From Phycisphaera sp. (GTDB lineage: Bacteria; Planctomycetota; Phycisphaerae; Phycisphaerales; Zrk34), in contig WGMA01000007.1 of the NCBI GenBank assembly GCA_016125285.1, positions 52,017 through 116,016 on the forward strand: a stretch of 64,000 nucleotides of DNA, in the 5' to 3' direction. This document shows positions 27,482-38,947 of the stretch, one piece after another (within the stretch, counting starts at the first letter, position 1; each line of letters starts with the position of its first letter). The notes below the pieces were generated by a model. It was not told the origin of the DNA, searched no databases, and saw only the letters and a program-made list of their open reading frames with translations. The translations under genes were made by a program, and so were the position numbers.

Positions 27482-28963
27482 TTACGCCACGATGTCGTGC
27501 GCGACGTCGCCGTACACGTCGGTCAGGCGGAAATCGCGCCCGGCGTAGTTGAACGTCAGGCGTTCGTGGTCGAGGCCGAGCAGGTAAAGGATCGTGGCGT
27601 GCAGGTCGTGGATGTGCACGGGCTTGACCGCCGCCTCGTAGCCGATCTCGTCGGTCGCGCCGTGGGCCAGGCCGCCGCGCGTGCCGCCGCCGGCCATCCA
27701 GATTGTGTAGCCCTTGTTGTTGTGGTCGCGCCCGTCGATCGACTGCGCGTAGGGCGTCCGGCCGAACTCACCGGCCCAGATCACCAGCGTGTCGTCGAGC
27801 ATGCCGCGCTGCTTGAGGTCCGCCAGCAGCGCCGCGATCGGTCGGTCCACCTCGCCGGTGGCCTTAGTCAGCTGCGCGCCGAGCAGGCGGTGATGGTCCC
27901 AGCTCGGCGGGGCGGTGACCTCGACAAACCGCACGCCCGCCTCCGCGAGCCGCCGCGCCAGCAGGCACTGTCGCGCGAACCGGTCGCCCTGGCCGCTGAT
28001 GCCGTACATCGCGCGGATCGACTCCGGCTCGTCACGCATGTCCAGCACGTGCGGCACCTCGCTCTGCATGCGGAACGCCAGCTCGAACGACTCGATCGCG
28101 CCCTCGATCTCGGGGTGATGCCCGTCGTGCTCGAGCTTGCGCTCGTTGAGCGCGTTGATCAGGTCGAGCTGTGCCCGCTGCGTCTGCCGCGAGACGTTCG
28201 GGTTGTCGATGTTCTTCATCGGCGGGCCCGGTTCCTCGTCCTTCTTCCACAGCGCCGCGTAAAGGCCCGGCAGCTGCTGTCCGCCGACCTTCGTGCCCTG
28301 GCAGATCGCCGGGAGGAACCCGCTGCCGTAGTTCGTCGCGCCGCCGAACTCCGCCGGCGGACTGAGCGTCACGAAGCCCGGCAGGTTCTGGTTGACCGAG
28401 CCCAGTCCGTACAGCGTCCACGCGCCCAGCGACGGCCGCACGAACTGGAAGCTGCCGGTGTGCAGCTGCGTGAACGCCTGCGGGTGGTTCGGCAGATCCG
28501 TGTGCATCGAGTTGAGCAGGCACAGGTCGTCGGCGTGCTGCGCCAGGTGTGGGAACAACTCGCTGAGCCAAAGGCCGGACTCGCCGTGCTGCGCGAATTT
28601 GAACGGCGAGCCGAGCAGCTTCGCCACGCCGCCCGCCCGGCCGACCTTCGTCGTCTGCCCCGTTCGCTTGTTGAGGTCCGGCTTGTAATCGAACGTGTCG
28701 ACGTGCGACGGTCCGCCCTTCATGCACAGGAAGATCACGCGCTTGGCACGCGCAGGAAAGTGCGGCTTGCGTGGCAGCAGCGCCGCCGACGAGGCCGCGT
28801 CATCGCCCGCGGCCTGAGCGATCGCCGACCGCGCACCGCTCTGCGCCGCCATCGCCGCGAACGCGAGGTACCCGAACCCGCTCGACAGCGAGCGGAGCAT
28901 GTTCCGTCGTGATAGGTCCGGCGTGATATCGCGCATGACAGGTGTCCGTGTCGTTCGTCGCAT
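27482..28963 (-). CDS. DUF1501 family Tat-exported protein (alkaline-phosphatase-like fold)
   Basis: A 493-residue protein with a twin-arginine leader (LSRRNMLRSLSSGFGYLAF). DUF1501 belongs to the alkaline-phosphatase/sulfatase-like superfamily, but its own activity is not established. Recognisable segments are FLCMKGGPSHVDTFDYKP, RQCLLARRLAEAGVRFVEV, LVIWAGEFGRTPYAQ, GRDHNNKGYTIWMAGGG and HDLHATILYLLGLDHERLT, which are hallmark parts of the family. Partners usually lie next to DUF1549/DUF1553 cytochromes; here that partner is 1.3 kb upstream on the same strand. Start chosen at 28963 because GAGGGGGA lies seven bases upstream; 28996 is an alternative. Confidence 0.9.
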   Translation of the reverse strand: MRRTTRTPVMRDITPDLSRRNMLRSLSSGFGYLAFAAMAAQSGARSAIAQAAGDDAASSAALLPRKPHFPARAKRVIFLCMKGGPSHVDTFDYKPDLNKRTGQTTKVGRAGGVAKLLGSPFKFAQHGESGLWLSELFPHLAQHADDLCLLNSMHTDLPNHPQAFTQLHTGSFQFVRPSLGAWTLYGLGSVNQNLPGFVTLSPPAEFGGATNYGSGFLPAICQGTKVGGQQLPGLYAALWKKDEEPGPPMKNIDNPNVSRQTQRAQLDLINALNERKLEHDGHHPEIEGAIESFELAFRMQSEVPHVLDMRDEPESIRAMYGISGQGDRFARQCLLARRLAEAGVRFVEVTAPPSWDHHRLLGAQLTKATGEVDRPIAALLADLKQRGMLDDTLVIWAGEFGRTPYAQSIDGRDHNNKGYTIWMAGGGTRGGLAHGATDEIGYEAAVKPVHIHDLHATILYLLGLDHERLTFNYAGRDFRLTDVYGDVAHDIVA

Positions 28964-29023
28964 CGAATTGTCCCCCTCACGCCCGTGCCCCATCATAGCG
29001 GCGCGCGACCGGCCGATTCCACG

Positions 29024-29061
29024 AAAAAAACCGCCCGCTCACCGATGAGGCCTGCGGGCGG
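29024..29061 (-). terminator. Intrinsic terminator after the beta-repeat secreted protein
   Basis: On the minus strand an 8-bp perfect stem (CCGCCCGC / GCGGGCGG; 29054-29061 with 29031-29038) is followed by seven U residues (29024-29030). It lies 30 bp past the stop at 29092 and separates that gene from the DUF1501 gene. Confidence 0.88.
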
Positions 29062-29091
29062 TTGATGTCGTGCGTTCGATGGATCGCGGCC

Positions 29092-30150
29092 TCAGCGCTT
29101 CGCCGTCCACTCCTTGTACGGCTTCTCATCGCCTCCGGCCCACTTGCCTTCGAGCGTATCGCCGGTCTTGCGGAACCAGAACGTGCCGTTCTTGTCGCCG
29201 GCCTTCCACTTGCCGTGCAGCAGGTCGCCCTCGACCGAGCCCTTGAACCCGGACTTCAGACCCTCGCCGTAGCGTCCGGTCACCTCGTCGCCGACCTGCT
29301 CGATCTCCATCGGTCCCGCGCTCGACTGCCACTTGCCGGAGAAGTCCTCGATGCGCTGGCCGACCCACTTGTTGTTCTTCTTGTCTTTGGTGGAGAAGCC
29401 GCCCTTGAGCACATTGCCCTCGATCGTGGCTTCGAATGCGCCGCCGTTGTTGTTCTTGCCGGACCACGTGCCGGTCAGCGTCGATCCGTTGACGGTGCCC
29501 TCGATCGTGCGACCATCCGAGTAGCTGCCGGTGGCGTGGTCGCCGTGCTGCCTGATCGTCACCACGCCGACGTTGGTCTTCCAGTCCCCGGCGAAGTTGG
29601 CTCCGTTAAACCTCGGGGCGGTCGGCGCGGTCTGACGCTTGGGATCCTCGTGCTTCGTCGGCGCGTTGGCCGGAGCACTGGTCGGGCCGTCCGGCGCACG
29701 CTTCTCAGGACTGTCCGGCGGATGCTTCTCGGGGCTGTCCGACGGCTGGGCCGGCGGCTCGGCGCCGCCGGACGCGGGCGCGTCGGGGTCGACGTTGTAC
29801 TTCGCGTTGATGGCGGCGGCCTTCTCGTCGTAGCGCCGGTCGATCTCCGCGGCCTTGGCGGTGTACAGCTCCGGCTTGCCCGCCTTCGTCGCCTCGCGCC
29901 GCGCCTGATCGAGTTCGCGATTGCGCTCCTGTTCGTTTTGGCGCATCTCGCGGTCCCACTCCTTGAGCTCCTTCTCGTCGAGTTTGTCCTTGGATCGGCC
30001 CTTCGCCTTGCCCTTGCCGTGCGCCTCCTCGGACTTGCCGGGGCTGTCCGGCCGACCGGGCTTGTCGGGCTTGTCCGCGTACGACGCCGCGGGCGCGAAA
30101 ACGCCCATGCCTAGAACCAGAAGAATCATGACCAGAATTCGAGCTTTCAT
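29092..30150 (-). CDS. Secreted protein with charged linker and beta-repeat C-terminal half
   Basis: A 352-residue exported protein (signal peptide about 1-25, ending AASYA). Residues 26-115 are highly charged (GKSEEAHGKGKAKGRSKDK) and helical, and a Pro/Ser/Glu-rich spacer follows (PPAQPSDSPEKHPPDSPEK). Residues 190-350 consist of repeated short beta modules of the kind FAGDWKTNVGVVTIRQHGDHATG and FSGKWQSSAGPMEIEQVGDEVTG, each with W, Q and G at fixed spacing, like small antiparallel-sheet repeats seen in planctomycete secreted proteins. No catalytic residue is obvious. A strong terminator follows. Function unknown; envelope binding is a guess. Confidence 0.75.
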   Translation of the reverse strand: MKARILVMILLVLGMGVFAPAASYADKPDKPGRPDSPGKSEEAHGKGKAKGRSKDKLDEKELKEWDREMRQNEQERNRELDQARREATKAGKPELYTAKAAEIDRRYDEKAAAINAKYNVDPDAPASGGAEPPAQPSDSPEKHPPDSPEKRAPDGPTSAPANAPTKHEDPKRQTAPTAPRFNGANFAGDWKTNVGVVTIRQHGDHATGSYSDGRTIEGTVNGSTLTGTWSGKNNNGGAFEATIEGNVLKGGFSTKDKKNNKWVGQRIEDFSGKWQSSAGPMEIEQVGDEVTGRYGEGLKSGFKGSVEGDLLHGKWKAGDKNGTFWFRKTGDTLEGKWAGGDEKPYKEWTAKR

Positions 30151-30264
30151 GTCATCCCTCGCATTGAATTGACGCGCGCATTATTGCGCTCGATCGTTTC
30201 TCCAGTCCTGAGTGTATCCGATGGGGGATCGGATGGCGCTGGGGGTTCTGCCGAGCGGTCGCCG

Positions 30265-32793
<2,529 letters not shown>

Positions 32794-32993
32794 GCCCGGT
32801 CACCCGCTGAAATGTTGGAGCTACGTGTTCGCCATAACGAACGCCGAGCCTGTGCCCGCCGCGTCCGCGCTCCGCCCGCCGCATTGTAAGACGCACCACC
32901 CACCACATCCAAACGTACTTTTCCGCCGCACCACGCCGCGCCCCATCGCCCGCGACTCCGCCACCCGCATCCCACGCCGCCCGCGCTCGTGGA

Positions 32994-33023
32994 TTGCGAC
33001 CCCGACGTGTGCTAATCTACTAT
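32994..33023 (+). promoter_or_regulatory. Putative promoter of tRNA-Arg
   Basis: TTGCGA (32994-32999) and TACTAT (33018-33023) are separated by 18 bp. The predicted transcription start lies a few bases before the tRNA 5' end at 33034. Confidence 0.5.
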
Positions 33024-33033
33024 TCCCAATCGC

Positions 33034-33107
33034 GTCCGCGTAGCTCAATTGGATAGAGCGTCGGCCTCCGGAGCCGAAGGTTGCAGGTTCGAGCCCTGCC
33101 GCGGATA
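33034..33107 (+). tRNA. tRNA-Arg (anticodon CCG)
   Basis: A full cloverleaf is visible: a 7-bp acceptor stem (33034-33040 with 33100-33106, with one G-U and the rest Watson-Crick), a D arm with GCTC/GAGC, an anticodon stem TCGGC/GCCGA (33061-33065 and 33073-33077) with loop CTCCGGA giving anticodon CCG, and a T arm GCAGG-TTCGAGC-CCTGC. The discriminator is A at 33107 and CCA is not encoded. It marks the left edge of the candidate island. Confidence 0.93.
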
Positions 33108-33294
33108 TTCGAAGACGCATAGCGTCACGAAGTGACGAAACGCGTCAAACCCTTTCTGCAACGCTATTCCCAAGCCGCTCAAAATTTGGGAGTTTCTGCA
33201 CGTTCAGTGACGCGAGGTGTCACACGATGTCGGCTAACCCCGAATGTGTGCAGCCAAGAAGCAGGTAGCGGTCCTTGAGGTCGAGAGATTGGGA

Positions 33295-33396
33295 GGGTAT
33301 TTCGGGGGTGCCCTCCACCTGCTCGGCCTCGACCGCGAACGCATGACCGATCTGTACGGCAACCTTGTCCACGAGGTGATCGCGTCATCGACGGAC
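33295..33396 (+). pseudogene. Remnant of a DUF1501 C-terminus
   Basis: An open stretch reads GALHLLGLDRERMTDLYGNL, then VHEVIAS. It matches the end of the intact DUF1501 protein of this window (YLLGLDHERLT...LTDVYGDVAHDIVA) except for an internal loss of about eleven residues and a replaced upstream part. No start codon or complete domain precedes it. It lies within 200 bp of the tRNA-Arg 3' end, in the 312-bp gap before the next gene. I see nothing else in that gap. Confidence 0.6.
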
Positions 33397-33419
33397 ATCC
33401 CCGAGGTCGCTTTGCCCTG

Positions 33420-34484
33420 TCACTTCTTGGGGCGTAGACGCAGATAGAACGGCGGGCGGAGGTACAGCTTCATCTCGGCAGCGCCGCTGCGGTAGTTGAC
33501 GCGGACCGGGACCTGCCAGGCCCGGCCACTCGATTGAAACTCGATAACCGATTCGGCGGGCGGCGCCTTGCCGCGTTGCTTGTAGCCGTTCGGCTCAGCG
33601 ACCTTCTTCGCGTCGTAGCCTGACGCATCGACGAATCGTGGATCGGCGCCCTCGGCGAAATAGGCCAGGTCTTCGCGCGCCCACGGCAACGCCCATACGT
33701 GCTTGCCATCCAGTGTGGCCAATTCAGAGTCGCTGATCTGAAGCAACTCCGCGACATCGTCGTGTTTGTGTGATTGTTCGATCGCCTGATCCGCGAAGTG
33801 GCTCGCCTGTGACTGGCTGTCGCAATCCAGCAGCGGCCAGAGCGCCTCCGTATTGCCCGACACATACGCCTTCTGGGCGGCGATGAACACCGCGATCGCC
33901 TGCTGAGACATCGCTTCGGTGGAGAGTTTCGGCAACTCCGGCGCCGGGCCCAGTAACGCGTCCAGCGATGGCACGCTCAGATGCGCACGGTAGTCCATCG
34001 CCTGACCACCGAAATGCCCCTCGACGGTGAAGGTGTAGGGCACCAGCTTCTCATCGGGCGTCTGCTTCTGCACGACGATGGCGGTCGGACCGGCCATGCG
34101 CGTGCCGTGATCCTTGAGTTTGGCGTCGTCACGCTGGCCGACGAGCAGTTCGCGATGGGCTTCGAGAAAGAACGGAGCAACAAGGACGTCCTGGCCTTGG
34201 ACCGCGCGTGCCCCGGCGTCATCGTCGACGCCGAGTTGTGTACGCAATGTTTGCTTGGCTGCGTCGGATAGGCCGTCGTAGTTGCTGCGGATCCGCGCGG
34301 CGAGGAGGCCCGCGCTCTGTCGCGTGGCGCGGTCGACCTGTTCCCATGCGGAGGCCGCATCGCGATCAAAGAGTGCGCGTCGCAGATGCACATGTGCGTC
34401 GCGCAGTCGAAACATCCATTCCCCGGCGTGAAGGACGCTCGTGAAACCCAGCATCGCGACGATAAGAATCGTTTTGATTCTCAT
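33420..34484 (-). CDS. Secreted hypothetical protein, 354 residues
   Basis: A protein with a short signal peptide (about 1-20, ending VLHAG). The N-terminal third is helical (DRDAASAWEQVDRATRQSAG), the middle contains beta-strands (EKLVPYTFTVEGHFGGQA), and the C-terminus is beta-rich (AWQVPVRVNYRSGAAEMKLY). No family or catalytic motif is recognised. It begins 33 bp downstream of the DUF1552 gene on the same strand and is probably co-transcribed with it, so a linked envelope function is likely. Confidence 0.65.
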   Translation of the reverse strand: MRIKTILIVAMLGFTSVLHAGEWMFRLRDAHVHLRRALFDRDAASAWEQVDRATRQSAGLLAARIRSNYDGLSDAAKQTLRTQLGVDDDAGARAVQGQDVLVAPFFLEAHRELLVGQRDDAKLKDHGTRMAGPTAIVVQKQTPDEKLVPYTFTVEGHFGGQAMDYRAHLSVPSLDALLGPAPELPKLSTEAMSQQAIAVFIAAQKAYVSGNTEALWPLLDCDSQSQASHFADQAIEQSHKHDDVAELLQISDSELATLDGKHVWALPWAREDLAYFAEGADPRFVDASGYDAKKVAEPNGYKQRGKAPPAESVIEFQSSGRAWQVPVRVNYRSGAAEMKLYLRPPFYLRLRPKK

Positions 34485-34517
34485 GTGGTATCGGGTGATC
34501 GTGAACGTGGCGAGGTG

Positions 34518-35891
34518 TTACGCGAGCAACTCGTGCAGCGGGCCGTCCTGCGGCAGGTCCGCGAGGCCGAGGTCGGGTAGGCCGAATCGCTCACGGCGAT
34601 CGCCCGCGGCGTTCAGCAGCGTGGTGTACAGGTTCGCGATCGTGCGGTGGCTCTTGTTGCCGTACCCGGGGAACTGCAGGAACCGCCCGCGTGTGCGGAG
34701 CCGCCCGCCGAGATCGCCGAGCATAACGACCGGCCATTCCCAGCAACGCGAATGGTGCGCCTCCGCGGCGTCGGACATGTAGATGATCAGCGTGTGATCG
34801 AGCATCGTGCCGTCGCCCTCGGGGATCGCGTCGAGCTGATCCGCCAGGCGTGCGATCTGCTGCATGTGGAAGCGGCGGATCATGATCGCCATGTCGGACC
34901 AGGTCCAGTCCTTGTAAGAACCGCCGTGCCCGATGGTGTGCTTGCCCACGGCGATCCCCAGACCCGTGAACTTCACGGAGAAGTAGGGCGTGCCGCAGCC
35001 GGAGGCGATGGTCACGACGTTGCTCAATCCGCCGATGAGCGTCGCTGCGGCGAGATCGAACTGCGACTCGAGCCGATCGGTTTCGACAGGCGAGCGGTAC
35101 TTGTCGGTGACCTCCGGCTTGGCCGCGCGGAGCTTGTCGGCGATCCGATCGAGGTCGAAACGCCTGCCGCGCATGGACTCGAACGAGTCGACGTAGCTCT
35201 GCAGTTTCTCTCGCTCGGTGCCGGACACCTGCGCTTCGGCGCGTTTGACGTCCTCGACCATGAAGTCGAGCAGGTTGCCTTGTGCGATGAACTCCTGCCG
35301 AGCGTCCCCGCCCGCGACAGAGCCGAACAGGTTGGCGTATGCCTGATCGGGTCGGCACTGCGTAGGCAGCTTCTTGCCGGGCCCGCTGGCGGAGATGTTG
35401 TACACGGCCGCGTGCTCGGCCTTGTCGGTGATACCGAGGCCGACGTGGGGGAAGATGCCACCGATCTTCTTTGCCAGTGCCCAGTCGACGGTTTCAGCGT
35501 ACGCGCCGGACTTCGCGGGGTATGCCCCGAGCGCTCCGAAGTCGTTGGAGTGTCCGCCGCCGCAGATCCGTCCGGACAGACCTTGGAGGATGCACATCCT
35601 ATCGCGGTACCTGCGGAGCGGTTCAAGGGCCGGGGCGGGATCGTGGTCGATCAGGCGATGCTCAACAACGTCGGTCAGATCGTTCCGGTTCTGTGACTTG
35701 ACATTGCGTTCGATGCCCTGGGGCTGAACCTGCTCGGCGTTGCAGCCGTTGCCCTCGACAATGAACACAAAGCGCATGGGCTTGATTGTGCCGGCGGTCT
35801 CGGCGCGGACCCTGTGGATCATCGGAAACAGGAGTGCTCCACCGGCGCCGAGCGATACGCCGCGTAGTATCGACCTGCGTGATACGCCCAT
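34518..35891 (-). CDS. DUF1552 family Tat-exported protein
   Basis: A 457-residue protein with a twin-arginine leader (SRRSILRGVSLGAGGALLFP). Segments RFVFIVEGNGCNAEQVQP, MCILQGLSGRICGGGHSNDF, SNVVTIASGCGTPYF and MLDHTLIIYMSDAAEAHHS are the conserved blocks of DUF1552. The family has no proven activity; it is normally encoded directly after a DUF1592/DUF1588 cytochrome. This copy has no such partner on its strand and instead pairs with a secreted hypothetical. It is divergent from the GntR gene and shares a palindrome-rich 254-bp intergenic region with it. Confidence 0.88.
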   Translation of the reverse strand: MGVSRRSILRGVSLGAGGALLFPMIHRVRAETAGTIKPMRFVFIVEGNGCNAEQVQPQGIERNVKSQNRNDLTDVVEHRLIDHDPAPALEPLRRYRDRMCILQGLSGRICGGGHSNDFGALGAYPAKSGAYAETVDWALAKKIGGIFPHVGLGITDKAEHAAVYNISASGPGKKLPTQCRPDQAYANLFGSVAGGDARQEFIAQGNLLDFMVEDVKRAEAQVSGTEREKLQSYVDSFESMRGRRFDLDRIADKLRAAKPEVTDKYRSPVETDRLESQFDLAAATLIGGLSNVVTIASGCGTPYFSVKFTGLGIAVGKHTIGHGGSYKDWTWSDMAIMIRRFHMQQIARLADQLDAIPEGDGTMLDHTLIIYMSDAAEAHHSRCWEWPVVMLGDLGGRLRTRGRFLQFPGYGNKSHRTIANLYTTLLNAAGDRRERFGLPDLGLADLPQDGPLHELLA

Positions 35892-36002
35892 CGGTCTTCT
35901 CCATTCGGGGATCTGACGAGCCCAGATATTAAACGGTGTTCATCGCAAAATTGTCGAATCGCCCCCAACGAGTACGCCGAATAACGCATTCACATTATTT
36001 AG

Positions 36003-36118
36003 TTCTGAATTCAGAATCAAGGACTGCAAGGGGGTTTGCCTGATATTTTGACGTATTTGATAAGTTGATTTCTGAATCAGCGTGTCTATACTCATTCTGC
36101 ATTCATAATGATATCATT
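36003..36118. promoter_or_regulatory. Cluster of palindromes between DUF1552 and GntR genes
   Basis: The divergent intergenic region holds TTCTGAATTCAGAA (36003-36016, perfect 14-bp palindrome), TGATTTCTGAATCA (36066-36079, 5-bp arms), a related TTCTGCATTCA (36095-36105), and AATGATATCATT (36107-36118, perfect 12-bp palindrome). The recurring TTCTGAAT core suggests binding sites for the adjacent GntR/FCD regulator. Local AT content is well above the surroundings. Confidence 0.55.
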
Positions 36119-36145
36119 GAATTCCGCGATCTCGGAGGCTGCTGA

Positions 36146-36835
36146 ATGACTGTTCGCGTTTACATCGATGGAATTACGAGGCTTGAAGCCGCGAGCGACA
36201 ATCTCGCCGAGTCGGTCTATGAGACGCTGATGGAGGCGATCGTTTCGGGGCGGTTGCGACCGGGCACGGCGTTGAGCGCGTTGCAGGTTTCCGAGCAGAT
36301 GGAGTTGAGCCGGACCCCCGTTCAGCGTGCCCTGATGCTGCTGGCTGCGGACGGACTGGTGGAGATCGAGTCGGGTCGTCGGGCGCGCGTGGCGACGTTT
36401 ACGCGGGATGACCTCTATAACGTGTTCGAGATGCGCCGGATCCTCGAGTCCCGCGCGGCGGAGCTGGCCGCGGGGCGGATGGACGACCGTCAGCTGCGTC
36501 CGCTTCGCCGCACGATGGACGAGCTGGTTGCGGACACCGACGCGATTGATTGGCATCAGCGTTGGACGGACTTCGACGAGGTGTTCCATCGCACGATCGC
36601 CGAGAGCAGCGGAAACCCGCTCCTCGCCAAGGACATCGGTCGGTACCGGCTGCTTCATCGCGGGTTCAACCGAATCAGCACAAACGTCCCGCTGCTGCAG
36701 CAGGCGTGGAAAGAGCACGATGAGATCCTCAGCGCACTCGAGGCGCGCGATGGCGACGAGGCGCGCGACGCGATGGACCGGCACATCAGCAACTGGCAGG
36801 CGATCTTCGTTGAGATGTTTCCTCAGCAGCAGTGA
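36146..36835 (+). CDS. GntR family transcriptional regulator, FCD subfamily
   Basis: A 229-residue regulator. An N-terminal winged helix-turn-helix (about 18-85; VYETLMEAIVSGRLRPGTAL, SRTPVQRALMLLAADGLVEI) is followed by an all-helical FCD effector domain (90-220) with metal- or ligand-binding residues in DFDEVFHRTIAESSGNP and EHDEILSALEARDGDEARDA. FCD regulators typically sense organic acids or sugar acids, which fits a catabolic locus. GGAGG lies eight bases before the ATG. The cytochrome gene starts 30 bp after its stop, so the regulator heads the operon. Confidence 0.9.
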   Translation: MTVRVYIDGITRLEAASDNLAESVYETLMEAIVSGRLRPGTALSALQVSEQMELSRTPVQRALMLLAADGLVEIESGRRARVATFTRDDLYNVFEMRRILESRAAELAAGRMDDRQLRPLRRTMDELVADTDAIDWHQRWTDFDEVFHRTIAESSGNPLLAKDIGRYRLLHRGFNRISTNVPLLQQAWKEHDEILSALEARDGDEARDAMDRHISNWQAIFVEMFPQQQ

Positions 36836-36865
36836 GAACCCATTCGGCAACAGGGCGCGCGTCAG

Positions 36866-38947
36866 ATGGCACGAACTTCGTACATTTCCAGCGGACTGCT
36901 GCTCGGCGTGTTGTCCGTCGTGATGGCGAACGGCGTCGCGCTCGGGCAGCAACTCGAGCTGAAGAGCATCGAGCCGGACGTCGCGGGCTTCAAGGCGCGG
37001 ATCGTGCCGCTGTTCGAGGACTACTGCCTCGACTGCCACGACAACAAGATCAAGAAGGGTAACTTTTCGCTCGAAGGCATCGACTCGACGCAGATCAACG
37101 GTGACGGGCTCGAGACCTGGCGGCTGATTCGCGAGCAGGTCACGTTCGGCGACATGCCGCCTAAGGACAAACTTCAACCAACGCCGGACGAACGCAAGGC
37201 GATGATCGCGTGGATCCGTGACGAGCTGCGAAAGGGGCAACTCCCGGGCGTGCCTAAGTCCGAGAAGCTGGCGCTGCCCCAGTACGGCAACTACGTCGAT
37301 CACGACGCGCTGTTTGGCGCGCGTCTCGACCGCGTCTATCCGGCTCCACCCCGTCTATGGCGGCTGCGTCCCGATATCTACGACTCGACGATGCCTCGAC
37401 TCGGTGATCGCATCGAGGGACTGGCCAACGGGCTCAACGAACTCGACGATCCGGAGTTCAAGGACTACGCCGCTTCGTACTTTCTGGACGAGGCGGCGAC
37501 CGCGCCGCTGCTGGGCAACGCGAAGAAGATCGCCGAGTCGATGATCGGACCACGGGCGAAAGACCGCGTCTTTAGGGAACTGGCGAGCGACGATGGTCCA
37601 CCGAAGCCGGAGGCGGTGCGCGACGCGATCGGCGTGGTGTTTCGCAAGGTGTTGGATCGCGGGGCGACCGCGGAGGAGACCGATCGCTTCCAGGCCTTCT
37701 TCGACAAGACCGCGGCCGCGGCGGGTCACAAGACGGCGGCGAAGATGATGATCACGGCGGTGCTGATGCAGCCGGAGGTGCTGTATCGGCGCGAGTTGGG
37801 CGACGGGAAGCCGGACGAATACGGGCGCGTGCGTCTATCGCCGCGTGAAATCGCTTTCGCGTTGTCTTACGCGCTGAGCAACGAGCCGATCGACGAATTC
37901 ATGAAGTCGGCGGCGGCCGGCGGGCTCGCCACGTCAGAGCAAGTCGGGGCGCTGGTGCGGTCACGCCTGGCGGACGATTCTCGCGGGCAGGGCAAGAATC
38001 CACGCGTCCTCCAGTTCTTCCGCGAGTACTTCAACTATCCGTTCGCTCGCGACGTGTTCAAGGACAAGCCGGAAGGCGGTGATCACGATCCCCAGCGGCT
38101 GGTGGCTGATCTCGAGGCGACGATCCGCGACGTGCTTCGGGCGGACCAGAACGTATTTGCTGAACTGCTTACCACGCGGAAGTACTACGTCGACGCCAAT
38201 TTCAAGAACGACAAGCGTGACGGCGTCATTCTCGTCAAGGGCCACGAACGCTGGTCGCCGTATCACACCGCCTATAACCTCTCGCCGGACTGGAAGTGGT
38301 CTGCGGAGACGCAACCCGTCGAGTTCCCGCGCGACGAGCGGGCGGGGGTATTGACGCACCCGGCATGGCTGGCGGCGTGGTCCGGCAACTTCGAGAATCA
38401 CCCCGTGCAGCGCGGGAAGTGGATTCGTACGCACCTGCTCGGCGGATCCGTGCCCGACGTGCCGATCGGCGTCGACGCGCGCGTGCCCGAGCGGGAGCAC
38501 ACGACGTTCCGCGACCGACTGAAAATCGCGACCGAGCCCGCGGAATGTTGGCGCTGCCACAAGAAGATGAACCCGCTCGGCGTCGCCTTCGAGCGATACG
38601 ATCACTACGGTCGTTTCCAGCGCCTCGATGCCGGTCAGCCGGTCGACGCGAGCGCGCTGATCTCGCGAACCGGCGTCGCGGAACTCGACGGTAAGAAGGT
38701 CGCCGGCCCGATCGAGCTGGTCGAACTGCTGGCGAAATCCGAGTACGCCGAGCAGGTGTTCGTACGCTATGTGTTCCGCTATTTCATGGGCCGTAACGAG
38801 ACGATCGGTGACGCCAACACGCTGCAGGACGCCCACAAGGCGTACCGCGACAGCGGCGGCAGTTTCCGCGAGCTGGTCGTGTCGCTGCTCAGTTCCGATT
38901 CGTTCCTGCTCAGACAAACATCGGCGCAAGCCGGGAGCAAACCATGA
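36866..38947 (+). CDS. DUF1592/DUF1588/DUF1585 planctomycete cytochrome (copy 1)
   Basis: A 693-residue exported protein with a signal peptide (about 1-27). The first heme motif, CLDCH (54-58), lies in the N-terminal cytochrome domain (FGDMPPKDKLQPTPDERKAM). DUF1595/DUF1592-type regions follow (RLSPREIAFALSYALSNEP), then DUF1588 with RGKWIRTHLLGGSVPDVPIG and a second heme motif, CWRCHKKMNPLG (561-572). DUF1585 ends the protein (FVRYVFRYFMGRNE, LLSSDSFLLR). This is the shortest of three paralogs in the window. Its stop overlaps the start of the DUF1552 partner (ATGA), evidence for translational coupling and a joint role. Confidence 0.9.
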   Translation: MARTSYISSGLLLGVLSVVMANGVALGQQLELKSIEPDVAGFKARIVPLFEDYCLDCHDNKIKKGNFSLEGIDSTQINGDGLETWRLIREQVTFGDMPPKDKLQPTPDERKAMIAWIRDELRKGQLPGVPKSEKLALPQYGNYVDHDALFGARLDRVYPAPPRLWRLRPDIYDSTMPRLGDRIEGLANGLNELDDPEFKDYAASYFLDEAATAPLLGNAKKIAESMIGPRAKDRVFRELASDDGPPKPEAVRDAIGVVFRKVLDRGATAEETDRFQAFFDKTAAAAGHKTAAKMMITAVLMQPEVLYRRELGDGKPDEYGRVRLSPREIAFALSYALSNEPIDEFMKSAAAGGLATSEQVGALVRSRLADDSRGQGKNPRVLQFFREYFNYPFARDVFKDKPEGGDHDPQRLVADLEATIRDVLRADQNVFAELLTTRKYYVDANFKNDKRDGVILVKGHERWSPYHTAYNLSPDWKWSAETQPVEFPRDERAGVLTHPAWLAAWSGNFENHPVQRGKWIRTHLLGGSVPDVPIGVDARVPEREHTTFRDRLKIATEPAECWRCHKKMNPLGVAFERYDHYGRFQRLDAGQPVDASALISRTGVAELDGKKVAGPIELVELLAKSEYAEQVFVRYVFRYFMGRNETIGDANTLQDAHKAYRDSGGSFRELVVSLLSSDSFLLRQTSAQAGSKP

